Assembly: GCA_017409845.1 (NCBI GenBank)
Contig: JAFQRY010000014.1
Location: 62,001 to 126,000, forward strand
Direction of reading: 5' to 3'
DNA length: 64,000 nucleotides
From: Clostridia bacterium
GTDB lineage: Bacteria; Bacillota; Clostridia; Oscillospirales; Acutalibacteraceae
The notes under the pieces were generated by a model that did no database searches, was not told the origin of the DNA, and saw only the letters and a program-made list of their open reading frames with translations. A program made the translations under genes and the position numbers. Of the stretch, positions 18,891 to 27,306 are shown in pieces (position 1 is the stretch's first letter; every line of letters begins with the position of its first letter).

Positions 18891-19733
18891 ATGGATGCAG
18901 CTATCAGAAAACAGTTAAAAATCACAGCATGCAAAGCAAGAATGGGTATCATTGAGGGCGTGTTCAATGCAAAGTCGGGTCATCCCGGCGGTTCACTCTC
19001 ATGTGTTGATATCGTTACCTATCTTTATTTCAATCACATGAAGGTTGATCCTCAGAATCCCAAGGATGAAAACAGAGACAGATTCGTTCTCTCGAAGGGT
19101 CATGCAGCACCTGCACTCTATTCCGTGCTTGCTCTCAAAGGCTTTTTCCCTGAAGAGAATATCAAAACTCTCAGAAAGAGCGATTCAATGCTTCAGGGTC
19201 ATCCCAGCATGAAATACACTCCCGGCGTTGATATGTGCACCGGTTCACTCGGTCAGGGCATCTCAACCGCATGCGGAATGGCACTTGCCGCAAAGCTCGG
19301 CAATAAGTCATACAGAGTTTATACAGTTCTCGGTGACGGCGAAATTCAGGAAGGACAGGTCTGGGAAGCAGCAATGTTTGCATCAGCAAAAGGTCTTGAT
19401 AATCTTGTTGCTGTTGTTGATAACAACGGTCTTCAGATTGACGGTAAGATTTCCGAGGTCAACTCACCCTATCCCATCGCAGAAAAATTCAAGTCATTCG
19501 GCTGGAATGTAATTGAAATCAGTGCACACAGCTTTGATGAAATAGATGCAGCCTTCATGGCTGCCGCCGAATTCAAGGGCAAGCCCTCAGTTATCGTTGC
19601 AAACAGCGTTAAGGGCAAGGGTGTTTCATTTATGGAAGATCAGGTTTCATGGCACGGCACAGCTCCCAATGCAGAGCAGTATGAGCAGGCTATGAGCGAA
19701 CTTAAACAGGCTCTTGCAGAGCTTGAAGCCTAA
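18891..19733 (+). CDS. transketolase, N-terminal (ThDP-binding) subunit
   Basis: Encodes the N-terminal half of a split transketolase, an arrangement common in Clostridia and archaea. It binds thiamine diphosphate through GDGEIQEGQVWEAAMFAS and the later VVDNNGLQIDG, and carries the conserved SGHPGGSLSCVD near residue 25. Length 280. CAGGAGG precedes ATG 18891. The C-terminal half follows immediately, and both must assemble for C2-ketol transfer in the nonoxidative pentose phosphate pathway. Confidence 0.95.
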   Translation: MDAAIRKQLKITACKARMGIIEGVFNAKSGHPGGSLSCVDIVTYLYFNHMKVDPQNPKDENRDRFVLSKGHAAPALYSVLALKGFFPEENIKTLRKSDSMLQGHPSMKYTPGVDMCTGSLGQGISTACGMALAAKLGNKSYRVYTVLGDGEIQEGQVWEAAMFASAKGLDNLVAVVDNNGLQIDGKISEVNSPYPIAEKFKSFGWNVIEISAHSFDEIDAAFMAAAEFKGKPSVIVANSVKGKGVSFMEDQVSWHGTAPNAEQYEQAMSELKQALAELEA

Positions 19734-19753
19734 TGAAAGGATCGGTGGATAAA

Positions 19754-20701
19754 ATGGCTGATATTATTAAGACCGCAACCCGTGATGCATACGGAAAGGC
19801 TCTTGTTGAGCTTGGCGATATAAACGATAAAGTTGTTGTTCTTGATGCCGACCTTGCTGCGGCAACAAAAACAGGAATGTTCAAAAAGGCACATCCCGAA
19901 AAATTCTTTGACTGCGGTATTGCCGAGGGCAATATGATGGGCGTTGCAGCAGGTCTTGCAGCATCGGGTTATACTGTTTTTGCAAGCACTTTTGCTATGT
20001 TTGCAGCAGGAAGAGCCTATGAGCAGGTCAGAAACTCAATTGCATATCCTCATCTTAATGTCAAAATCGGTGCAACTCATGCGGGTATTTCCGTTGGTGA
20101 AGACGGTGCAAGCCATCAGTGCTGCGAGGATATCGCTCTTATGAGAGCTGTTCCCGGTATGACAATTATCAATCCTGCAGATGATGTTGAAGCAAGAGCA
20201 GCTGTTCTTGCCGCAGCAGAGTATGAAGGTCCCGTTTATATGAGATTCGGCCGTCTTGCAGTGCCCAGAATTTTTGATGAAGATTATAAATTCGAGTGGG
20301 GCAAGGCTGTTGTTCTCAACGAAGGAACAGATGTTACAATCTGTGCAACAGGTCTTATGGTAAATGAAGCAATCGAAGCTCAGAAAATCCTTGCAGAGCA
20401 GGGCATCAGTGCGGAGGTTATCAATGTTCACACAATCAAGCCTCTTGATGCGGAAACGATTCTTAAGTCTGCCGCAAAGACAGGTGCAATCGTAACAGCA
20501 GAGGAGCACAGCGTTATCGGCGGTCTCGGAAGTGCGGTTGCAGAGGCAGTTTGCGAAAATCCCAATCCCGTTCCCGTTGTTAAGCTCGGCGTTAACGATG
20601 TTTTCGGAAAATCAGGCCCCGCAGTGGAACTTCTTCATATTTACGGACTTGATGCACAGAATATAGTTGAAAAGGCAAAGCAGGCCATTTCAATGAAATA
20701 A
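19754..20701 (+). CDS. transketolase, C-terminal subunit
   Basis: Second half of the split transketolase: pyrimidine-binding domain (about 1-165, with FDCGIAEGNMMGVAAGLA containing the conserved Glu) and the C-terminal regulatory-type domain (about 185-310). ATG 19754 (MADIIKTATR) is preferred because GGTGG lies five bases upstream; the in-frame ATG 19733 overlaps the previous stop and would add seven residues that do not look like the family. A hairpin follows the gene. Confidence 0.94.
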   Translation: MADIIKTATRDAYGKALVELGDINDKVVVLDADLAAATKTGMFKKAHPEKFFDCGIAEGNMMGVAAGLAASGYTVFASTFAMFAAGRAYEQVRNSIAYPHLNVKIGATHAGISVGEDGASHQCCEDIALMRAVPGMTIINPADDVEARAAVLAAAEYEGPVYMRFGRLAVPRIFDEDYKFEWGKAVVLNEGTDVTICATGLMVNEAIEAQKILAEQGISAEVINVHTIKPLDAETILKSAAKTGAIVTAEEHSVIGGLGSAVAEAVCENPNPVPVVKLGVNDVFGKSGPAVELLHIYGLDAQNIVEKAKQAISMK

Positions 20702-20712
20702 CATGATTTCAA

Positions 20713-20746
20713 ATGAAAGGAACCTGTTCTCGCGGGTTCCTTTCAT
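20713..20746 (+). terminator. terminator-like hairpin after transketolase
   Basis: Perfect 12-bp inverted repeat ATGAAAGGAACC / GGTTCCTTTCAT (20713-20724 and 20735-20746) with a 10-base loop. There is no good U-tract after it, so termination efficiency is uncertain. It separates the transketolase genes from the unknown gene at 20793 and argues against the far-upstream start of that gene. Confidence 0.6.
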
Positions 20747-20792
20747 CTGCTTTATGAGGTGTCAGAATTTGGAAAAATCCGAAGGAAAGAGA

Positions 20793-22616
20793 ATGTCGCC
20801 AAAGCTTAAAGCGGCTCTTGCTTCAGCTGCGGCAGCCATAGCTGTGATCTGTGCAGTTGTGGTTATTACTCAGATTATCAGTTCTTCGCATCCTGCAAAT
20901 GACAGTACCTTTGTTTACCGTTCGGGCGGCAAAATTACCGTGAGAATAGACGGAAAAGAAAAAGTCATTACTGATCTGAGTGCAGGGAATTTCAAGTGTG
21001 ACGAAGAAAATAACAGAGTTATTTATACCGTGGCATCTTCGCGGTATGACGGTCTTTATGACCTTTGCTATATCGAAAAACGCAGAAGCGAGTTGATTGA
21101 ACCCAAAATAATTGATGTGGGTGTTGAAGATGACTTCAGCGTTGTTTCGGGGAAAATATATTATCTGAAAAAGAATATAAGTGCAGGCGCGAATGACGGC
21201 TGCGTTTGTGATATAAAGAGCAATACAATAGAAACATTTTCCGGGAATGTTGAAAGCATATACGCTTTTGGTGCTTCGGGTAAGGTATATTTTACCAAAA
21301 TGCACGGCAGCAACAAGGTTCTTTACTCGTGTGAAAACGGTTCTCCTGAAGAGGTATGCCGTGATATTGTTAATATTTTTTGCTATAACAATACCGAAAA
21401 GCCGCATATTATTTACGAAAGAAAATCGCAGATCAATACGGGTATGACAGAGCTTTATATTGCCTATGACGGCTCGGAGCCCGAAATGATATGCGATAAC
21501 ACATATCTTGTTATGTTTGATGATTACACACCGGGCGGAAATCTGTATTATTTCACCTCGTCTGATGAGAGCATTTCATGGACTGCTGTTATTTCCGATG
21601 AATATGCCGAAAGCGATAAATCGGTTATAAAGCCCTTGAGAGACAGCTTTCTTGCCATTCTCGGAATATCTTCCGAATATAACGATGCATTCAAGCTGTG
21701 GCAGGAAAAGCTTATCAGAGATGAAATCAGGGCGGCACTCAATGAATCAAGCGAAAACGGCGAATTTTCCGCACCTGTTTTTACTGCATTTGCATATAAC
21801 GAAAACGGAACTCATAAGGTTGCCGAAAAGCTTGATCCGGCAAATGTTTATACCGTGTCGGATTTCGGAGACCCGAAAATAATATATGAAAGCACTGAAA
21901 TTGTTGCAAATCAGACCGACATGGCTACTCTTGTAAGTATTGCTCAGAGAAGCACTATGGATGAAGTCATAGAATATGCACGGAGTATTGTTGCCGAGAG
22001 TGTTGAATCAAAGGGAATGGCTTATGCCGCATGGTCGGGCACAGGCTTCGTCAGCTATGAGCTTGAGGGTTACGACAACAAGAAAACACTGTTTTCATTT
22101 ACCGATAACGGCTCAAGAATATTTGCTTTTGTGCGTGATACCAGGGGCGAGCTTCTCAGTCTTTATACGAACAGTATCAACGACAAGCTTATGCCGTCGG
22201 CAGGAATAAATATTGACAACGGAATCTCAAGCTATAAAATTGTTGATGATGCGGTTGTTTATATGAAGGCTGATATCGGCAAAAATACCGGAGATTTATA
22301 TTCGTATGACGGTGAAAGCACAGTTAAGCTGTCAAATGCAGCCAATGCATTTACGGTTGAAAAGACAGGCGAAATAATCATTATCAAAAACCATGATCTT
22401 AAGGTGCCGCAGCCGCTTGCCGATTATTATGTTTCGCTTGAAGAAGGGGAAAGCCTTATAGGTGAAAACATTATAGTTTCAACCTTTACTGCAGAAGAAG
22501 ACGGAAAAACGGCTTATATTGCCGCAACCGAAAACGGAAATGCTCTTAATGTTTATGCTGACGGAGAAAATTCGGTCATCGCAGAAAATGTTGATGAAAT
22601 TTTACTTTTTGAATGA
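20793..22616 (+). CDS. unknown membrane-anchored extracytoplasmic protein
   Basis: A 607-residue protein (from ATG 20793, GAAGGA upstream; TTG 20769 with GAGGTG is an equally fair start). One transmembrane helix (about 8-30) precedes a large exported part with repeated short beta-strand blocks of the form GGKITVRIDGK, NNRVIYTVAS, SGKIYYLKK, GKVYFTKM and GNLYYFTSS, spaced 40-60 residues apart. These suggest a beta-propeller like those in DUF5050-type proteins; the middle (about 310-350) is helical. I recognise no catalytic motif. It is followed four bases before its end by the coiled-coil gene frame and then the fumarase-type gene. Confidence 0.75.
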   Translation: MSPKLKAALASAAAAIAVICAVVVITQIISSSHPANDSTFVYRSGGKITVRIDGKEKVITDLSAGNFKCDEENNRVIYTVASSRYDGLYDLCYIEKRRSELIEPKIIDVGVEDDFSVVSGKIYYLKKNISAGANDGCVCDIKSNTIETFSGNVESIYAFGASGKVYFTKMHGSNKVLYSCENGSPEEVCRDIVNIFCYNNTEKPHIIYERKSQINTGMTELYIAYDGSEPEMICDNTYLVMFDDYTPGGNLYYFTSSDESISWTAVISDEYAESDKSVIKPLRDSFLAILGISSEYNDAFKLWQEKLIRDEIRAALNESSENGEFSAPVFTAFAYNENGTHKVAEKLDPANVYTVSDFGDPKIIYESTEIVANQTDMATLVSIAQRSTMDEVIEYARSIVAESVESKGMAYAAWSGTGFVSYELEGYDNKKTLFSFTDNGSRIFAFVRDTRGELLSLYTNSINDKLMPSAGINIDNGISSYKIVDDAVVYMKADIGKNTGDLYSYDGESTVKLSNAANAFTVEKTGEIIIIKNHDLKVPQPLADYYVSLEEGESLIGENIIVSTFTAEEDGKTAYIAATENGNALNVYADGENSVIAENVDEILLFE

Positions 22617-22636
22617 TGCGAAAGGATGTTGAAAAT

Positions 22637-23242
22637 ATGGGTTCAGATAATATTTTGAAGAAATCGGTTATCGGCGGTTTTAAAAAGGAGGGCGTGCTCA
22701 ATTATGTTGAGCAGCTCCAGACTGAAATTGTTGCACTCAAAAAGGAGCTTAACGAAAGCTCGGCATGCAAAAGAGAGCTTGATACGGTCAGCCGTGCAAA
22801 GGATACTGCCGAAAACGAGCTCCATATGCTCAGAGAAGAAAATGAGGCTCTCAAGGCTGAAAATGCAGCACTTATTGAGCGTAACGCCGCTGCTTCTCTT
22901 AAATTGGAGGAAGCGGAAGTGACAATTTCGGATTACAAAAACAAACTCAGCCTTTGTGAAGAAAAGATTGCGTTGATAGAAGCAAGATTTTCCGAAATTG
23001 AAAAGAGCTATTCCGAATACGGCGATGCTATCAGTAACGCCAGAAATTCTGCGGCGGAAATCTATGCAAAAGCAGGTGCGGAGGTTGAAAAGGCAAAAAA
23101 TGAAGTTGCAGATGCAAATGACCGCATAAAAACTGCATGCGTTAATTTTGAAAGCTCTGCCGCATCACTCAAAGCAAGTGCAAACAATCTTATCGAAGTG
23201 CTTTCAGCCATTTCTGCGAATATCGGTATCGGGGAAGAATAA
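22637..23242 (+). CDS. coiled-coil protein, DivIVA-like
   Basis: A 201-residue protein opening with KKSVIGGFKKEGVLNYVEQLQTEIVALKKEL, which resembles the short N-terminal GF-x-K-x-x-V-x-x-Y motif of DivIVA/GpsB proteins, followed by a long heptad-type coiled coil (about 25-125) and an Ala-rich helical tail. No enzymatic motif. ATG 22637 has AAAGGA ten bases upstream. It lies between the unknown anchored protein and a fumarase-type subunit. A scaffold role is inferred only from composition. Confidence 0.75.
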   Translation: MGSDNILKKSVIGGFKKEGVLNYVEQLQTEIVALKKELNESSACKRELDTVSRAKDTAENELHMLREENEALKAENAALIERNAAASLKLEEAEVTISDYKNKLSLCEEKIALIEARFSEIEKSYSEYGDAISNARNSAAEIYAKAGAEVEKAKNEVADANDRIKTACVNFESSAASLKASANNLIEVLSAISANIGIGEE

Positions 23243-23243
23243 T

Positions 23244-23771
23244 ATGGCAGAATACAGCATAAAAATTAATGAAATCAAAAACCGTGCATCCGAATTAAGT
23301 GCAGGTGACAGAGTTCTTCTCAGCGGAACGGTTTATACATCAAGAGATGCCGCACACAAACGGATTTTTGAGCTTCTTGATTCGGGCGAAAAGCTTCCGT
23401 TTGAGCTTGACGGAGCATGCATTTATTTTGCGGGGCCGACTCCGACACCCGAAGGTATGGTTATCGGAAGCTGCGGACCCACCACATCCGGCAGAATGGA
23501 TGTTTATTCTCCGCGTTTGCTTGACCTCGGTCTCGCTGCAATGATAGGTAAGGGCGAAAGAAACAAAGCGGTCTGCGATGCGATTGTCAGAAATAAAGCG
23601 GTTTATTTTTGTGCGGTTGGCGGTGCGGGAGCCCTTTGTGCAAAACAGATTAAAGAATGCAAAGAAATTGCTTTTAAGGATCTCGGCTGCGAAAGTGTAA
23701 AAAGACTTGAGCTTGAAGACTTTCCTGTGATAGTGGCAATTGATTCTCATGGCGGTAATTTATTTAAATAA
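23244..23771 (+). CDS. fumarate hydratase class I / tartrate dehydratase beta-type subunit
   Basis: A 175-residue protein matching the beta subunit (C-terminal domain) of class I fumarases and L-tartrate dehydratase: VLLSGTVYTSRDAAHKRI, then the signature GPTTSGRMD within IGSCGPTTSGRMDVYSP, then MIGKGERN and FCAVGGAGAL. In two-subunit enzymes this chain pairs with an Fe-S alpha subunit, normally encoded directly upstream. Here the upstream gene is a coiled-coil protein and no alpha subunit is in the window. ATG 23244 begins one base after the upstream stop. Cofactor-binding alpha must be elsewhere or absent. Confidence 0.88.
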   Translation: MAEYSIKINEIKNRASELSAGDRVLLSGTVYTSRDAAHKRIFELLDSGEKLPFELDGACIYFAGPTPTPEGMVIGSCGPTTSGRMDVYSPRLLDLGLAAMIGKGERNKAVCDAIVRNKAVYFCAVGGAGALCAKQIKECKEIAFKDLGCESVKRLELEDFPVIVAIDSHGGNLFK

Positions 23772-23780
23772 CGGAATAAA

Positions 23781-23815
23781 AAACGCTTTCTCATAAGAGA
23801 AGGCGTTTATTTTTT
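23781..23815 (+). terminator. rho-independent terminator
   Basis: Stem AAACGCTTTCTC / GAGAAGGCGTTT (23781-23792 and 23797-23808; one T-G wobble) with an ATAA loop and a following ATTTTTT tract. It ends the fumarase-type unit; the permease RBS begins immediately after. Confidence 0.85.
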
Positions 23816-23825
23816 GGTGATTTTT

Positions 23826-24821
23826 ATGCTGATGATTTATTTTACTGTGTTTGTTACACTTGCGGTTGCTTTCGTAAACGGATGGACCGATGCACCCAAC
23901 GCAATTGCCTCCTGCGTTTCAACAGGCTGTCTTAAGCTGAAGCATGCGGTTCTTGTGGCAGCTGCAGCGGATTTCACGGGAGCAATGGTAATGGGATTCC
24001 TCAGCAGTAAGGTTGCAGAAACCGTTATGAATATTGCCGATTTCGGAACGGACGGAAAAACTGCGGTTATTGCACTTTGTGCTGCCATGTGCTCGGTTGT
24101 GATATGGGCTGTTTCTGCATGGAAATTCGGAATACCTACAAGTGAAAGTCATGCTCTTATAGCAGCCCTGACGGGAGCCGCAGTTGCCGTTAACGGCGGA
24201 TTTTCTGGCGTTGATGCCGGGGCATGGAGCAAAATTATAAAAGGACTTTTTGTTTCTCTTGCAGTCGGTTTTTTTGCAGGCTTTTCATTTTCAAAACTGA
24301 CGGAATATGTATTCAGAAACACAGAAAAACATAAATCCGAAAAAATATTCAGGTATTCGCAGATTGCCTCAGGTGTGCTTATGGCGTTCATGCACGGTGC
24401 TCAGGATTCACAGAAGTTTGCGGGAATTCTGGGGCTTATTCTTTCTGCATCGGGAATCGGCATTTCTGAAAATAAATTTGTAATGCTCGCAGTATCATCG
24501 GTTGCGATTGCCGCAGGCACGGCGACGGGAGGGGAGAGAATAATAAAAAAGGTCGGCAGCGATATGGTGAAGTTGCGGATAGACCAGGGCTTTTCTGCGG
24601 ATATATCGGGTGCTCTCTGTCTTTTTATCTCAACCATTCTCGGCTTTCCCGTAAGCACAACTCATACCAAAACCTCTGCAGTAATCGGAGTTGGCTTTGC
24701 GGATAATATAAAATCCGTTAACATCAGAGTGGTCGGAGAAATGATCGCTGCGTGGCTTTTTACCTTCCCCGGTTGCGGCGTTATGGGCTGGGCGGTAACA
24801 CATCTTCTGATAAGAGTATAA
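23826..24821 (+). CDS. PiT-family inorganic phosphate transporter
   Basis: Low-affinity phosphate:cation symporter. A 331-residue polytopic membrane protein with both PiT signature repeats: N-terminal FVNGWTDAPNAIASCVSTG and C-terminal GAQDSQKFAGI, plus the paired PTSESHALI and PVSTTHTKTSAVIG sites. About ten hydrophobic segments. ATG 23826 uses GGTGA five bases upstream, which lies within the tail of the preceding terminator, so an internal promoter is not obvious. No PhoU-like gene is adjacent. Confidence 0.93.
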   Translation: MLMIYFTVFVTLAVAFVNGWTDAPNAIASCVSTGCLKLKHAVLVAAAADFTGAMVMGFLSSKVAETVMNIADFGTDGKTAVIALCAAMCSVVIWAVSAWKFGIPTSESHALIAALTGAAVAVNGGFSGVDAGAWSKIIKGLFVSLAVGFFAGFSFSKLTEYVFRNTEKHKSEKIFRYSQIASGVLMAFMHGAQDSQKFAGILGLILSASGIGISENKFVMLAVSSVAIAAGTATGGERIIKKVGSDMVKLRIDQGFSADISGALCLFISTILGFPVSTTHTKTSAVIGVGFADNIKSVNIRVVGEMIAAWLFTFPGCGVMGWAVTHLLIRV

Positions 24822-24827
24822 AAAATT

Positions 24828-24856
24828 CAGCCTGCAGATTTTGTTTCTGCAGACTG
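24828..24856. terminator. bidirectional terminator between convergent genes
   Basis: CAGCCTGCAGA / TCTGCAGACTG, 10 of 11 paired, with a 7-base loop. Reading the minus strand it is followed by a T-run (GAATTTTTTAT), which fits as the terminator of the SulP-like gene; the plus-strand tail is weak. Confidence 0.7.
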
Positions 24857-24862
24857 ATTGAG

Positions 24863-26032
24863 TTAACCTGTTATTGCTTCGGCTGTTTTCGGTTTACGGA
24901 AAACAAAGTGATAAATAACATATAAAACCGCTGAAATGAGTATGCCGTAAACATATCCGAAATACAGTGTTGATGCAAACGAAAGAATAAAGAATAATAC
25001 CGAAGAAAAAGAGCTGAACGCTTCCTTGATTTTTCTCCATTCAACGCTCTCCCATGCACCGACTATCATTATAACCGCGAGTGAGTGAAGGGGAACTCGT
25101 TCGGATAAGGATAAAATCATGAATAATAAAGAAAGAATCGCTGCTCCGATGCCTGCTGTCCATTTTTTATCTGCAGGTCTTGTGCCGTAAGGCAAGATTA
25201 ATCCGAGAGAAGATCCGCAAACGGTATTCAAAATTGCAGTGCATTTTTGTGTGTCTTTATCATTATCGGATTTTTGCAACGAATAAACGGTGATAACAGA
25301 AATTGCAATTCCGCAAATTATTGCGGCAGGAATGTTTATATTTCCGGTTTCGGAAAAGAACAGGATATATTCTTTGTCATATAAATAATTACCGCCGATT
25401 TCATTGATTGCGGTTCTGAAATCCGAAGGATTAAGGAACAGATTAAGAATAAGAGTAACAATAACCGCTATAAACGGGGCTTTTACATAGCTGCAGAGCT
25501 TTTTGAATTTTCTAGGAAAGGTTATCATTATAACCATAACAACCGTTCCGTAAAGCACGCCGCGCCAGTTGGGATGGAAACCGAGTGAAAGATATGATGA
25601 AATCATTTCTTTAACAGTATTACCCGTTGCACCTATTCCGAAATAATGCGTTGTCAGCATAATGGTAACCGAAAGTGCGGTTGAAAGCATAAGTCCCGTT
25701 GTTACGGAATTGTCACGGATGCTGATTTGCTTGGGAATAAAGAAATAAATCGCTGATAACAACCCTCCGATTAAGCAGGCAAGTGAAAGCGTTGCAGTTC
25801 CGAAAGAAAGTGAGGCATACATCAGAACAAGAAACACGGAAAATGAAGGCATTTTCTTTTTCGGTGTGTTTCCCGAGCCAATAAGTGCAGCCACAAATGC
25901 CAATCTCATTCCGTATAAATAATTAAAACCCATAAATACGGCACCGCATAACGATACGGGTAACACTCCTGTAAAAATCCTCAGAGTGTTTAATATATAA
26001 TTTTTGATTGCTTGTTTCTTTTCAACTGTCAA
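24863..26032 (-). CDS. SulP-like polytopic permease without STAS domain
   Basis: A 389-residue membrane protein with about ten hydrophobic segments. The C-terminal half follows the SulP (SLC26) pattern: NTVCGSSLGLILPYGTRP, then a conserved AGIGAAILSLLF stretch, HSLAVIMIVGAWESVEWRKIKEAF and a terminal double helix GYVYGILISAVLYVIY. The cytoplasmic STAS domain that usually follows is missing; the protein ends 15 residues after the last helix. Substrate could be sulfate or another anion, but divergence makes this uncertain. Start is TTG 26032, with GGAG ten bases upstream on the minus strand. It is convergent with the phosphate permease. Confidence 0.7.
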   Translation of the reverse strand: MTVEKKQAIKNYILNTLRIFTGVLPVSLCGAVFMGFNYLYGMRLAFVAALIGSGNTPKKKMPSFSVFLVLMYASLSFGTATLSLACLIGGLLSAIYFFIPKQISIRDNSVTTGLMLSTALSVTIMLTTHYFGIGATGNTVKEMISSYLSLGFHPNWRGVLYGTVVMVIMITFPRKFKKLCSYVKAPFIAVIVTLILNLFLNPSDFRTAINEIGGNYLYDKEYILFFSETGNINIPAAIICGIAISVITVYSLQKSDNDKDTQKCTAILNTVCGSSLGLILPYGTRPADKKWTAGIGAAILSLLFMILSLSERVPLHSLAVIMIVGAWESVEWRKIKEAFSSFSSVLFFILSFASTLYFGYVYGILISAVLYVIYHFVFRKPKTAEAITG

Positions 26033-26149
26033 AACAAATAATCTCCGTTCGATGAAATTCTTATAATAGTTTACATTAAAATCAAATTCTATACAAGCCT
26101 TTTCTGAATTTTTTTAAATAAACTATAGTAAAGAATAAAAAATTATGCT

Positions 26150-26155
26150 AGAATA
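26150..26155 (+). promoter_or_regulatory. possible extended -10 promoter for the MBL gene at 26186
   Basis: TGCTAGAAT forms an extended -10 box (TGn-TAGAAT) 31 bases before the start codon. No good -35 is seen 17 bases upstream, so this is tentative. Confidence 0.35.
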
Positions 26156-26185
26156 TATAAGATTAAGCTTTTTACGGAGATTTGA

Positions 26186-27184
26186 ATGAAAAAGATAAAC
26201 GCAAAAAAAATTGCAACATGGATTATCGTGCCTCTTATGGCGGCGATTTTTATTCTTGATATTGCCACCGTTGTTATCGGAAATAACTATTGCAGAGATT
26301 ATACCTTCACAAAAGAAACATTTGATTACTCAAACGGTGATGACAGAATTCACTTTCTCAACACAGCTAATTCCGATTCGATTCTGATTGAATCCAACGG
26401 AATGTTTGCTCTCGTTGATGCGGGCGAGGGTAATAATAATCCCAGAAGAAAAACAGAATATAAAGGCTATGAAAAAGAAGTTTGCGACTATATAAAAAAG
26501 ACATGCAAAACTGACAGCGGAGTTTATCTTGATTTTATTCTCGGCACTCATTGCCACTATGACCATATCGGTTCGTTTGAAGCTCTTATAAAAGATCCTG
26601 CGATTTCAATCGGAAAGGCATATTTCAAGGTTTTTAATCCTGAAATTGCAAAAGAATATGAGGTTGAAAGATGGAAAATAGGTGAAACATACAACAGCAT
26701 TATTGATGCGTTGAATCAAAAATCCGTTCCCGTAATCAGCGATCTTCCCGATAAACCTTTTGAATTCGGCGATTTCACACTGCAGTTTTATAATACCGTA
26801 ACTCCCGAAGCTCTTGCGGGTAAGGGCGAGAATGCGGCAAGTGTCGGCGTTAAGATAACCAAGGGCGAAAAATCGGTTTTTCTTGCTGCGGATATAACCG
26901 AATCAACGGGGCTTGAACAGATTCTTGAAGACGAAATAGGCGATGTTGATATTCTCAAAGCAGGGCATCATGGCTATTACGGTTCATCCTCTGAGGGTTT
27001 CCTTGAAAAGCTCAGTCCCGAAGTGATTATTATTACAAATCAGCTTGGTAAGGTTTATCCCAACATCAAATGGAATTTCACAATGAGAGCAAGGGTACCG
27101 TTTTTTGCAACATACGATAACAACGGAATAATCGTCACTCTTGCGGATAACGGAGAAATATCATTCACAAACGATATTCATTGA
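26186..27184 (+). CDS. second anchored ComEC-like MBL-fold hydrolase
   Basis: A 332-residue protein with an N-terminal transmembrane helix (about 10-31) and an external metallo-beta-lactamase domain. The metal signature H122-x-H124-x-D126-H127 (THCHYDHIGS) is intact, and a ComEC-type GHHGYYGSSS motif follows near residue 260. It is a distant paralogue of the protein at 3796 but is a single-gene unit without a DUF3006 partner. ATG 26186 has ACGGAGA upstream. Substrate unknown. Confidence 0.87.
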   Translation: MKKINAKKIATWIIVPLMAAIFILDIATVVIGNNYCRDYTFTKETFDYSNGDDRIHFLNTANSDSILIESNGMFALVDAGEGNNNPRRKTEYKGYEKEVCDYIKKTCKTDSGVYLDFILGTHCHYDHIGSFEALIKDPAISIGKAYFKVFNPEIAKEYEVERWKIGETYNSIIDALNQKSVPVISDLPDKPFEFGDFTLQFYNTVTPEALAGKGENAASVGVKITKGEKSVFLAADITESTGLEQILEDEIGDVDILKAGHHGYYGSSSEGFLEKLSPEVIIITNQLGKVYPNIKWNFTMRARVPFFATYDNNGIIVTLADNGEISFTNDIH

Positions 27185-27226
27185 TTGTTAAAATATTAAT
27201 GTTTTATTAAGGAATGTCTTATTAAA

Positions 27227-27255
27227 TTGACAAAAGGATTTTTTGCTGATAATAT
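27227..27255 (+). promoter_or_regulatory. sigma-A promoter of the acyl-CoA ligase-cyclophilin unit
   Basis: TTGACA (27227-27232), 17-bp spacer, TAATAT (27250-27255), with TGA just before the -10 (extended -10). It lies about 50 bases ahead of the ligase start. Confidence 0.8.
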
Positions 27256-27306
27256 ATCATAGGAAAAAACGGCGGTATAATAATTATTTGAGAATAGGGA
27301 AAGATT

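Noticed and set aside
20823-21407. 194-codon minus-strand frame inside the unknown anchored protein
   Set aside because: The forward frame has a good RBS, membrane helix and beta-repeat pattern; the reverse frame has none of these.
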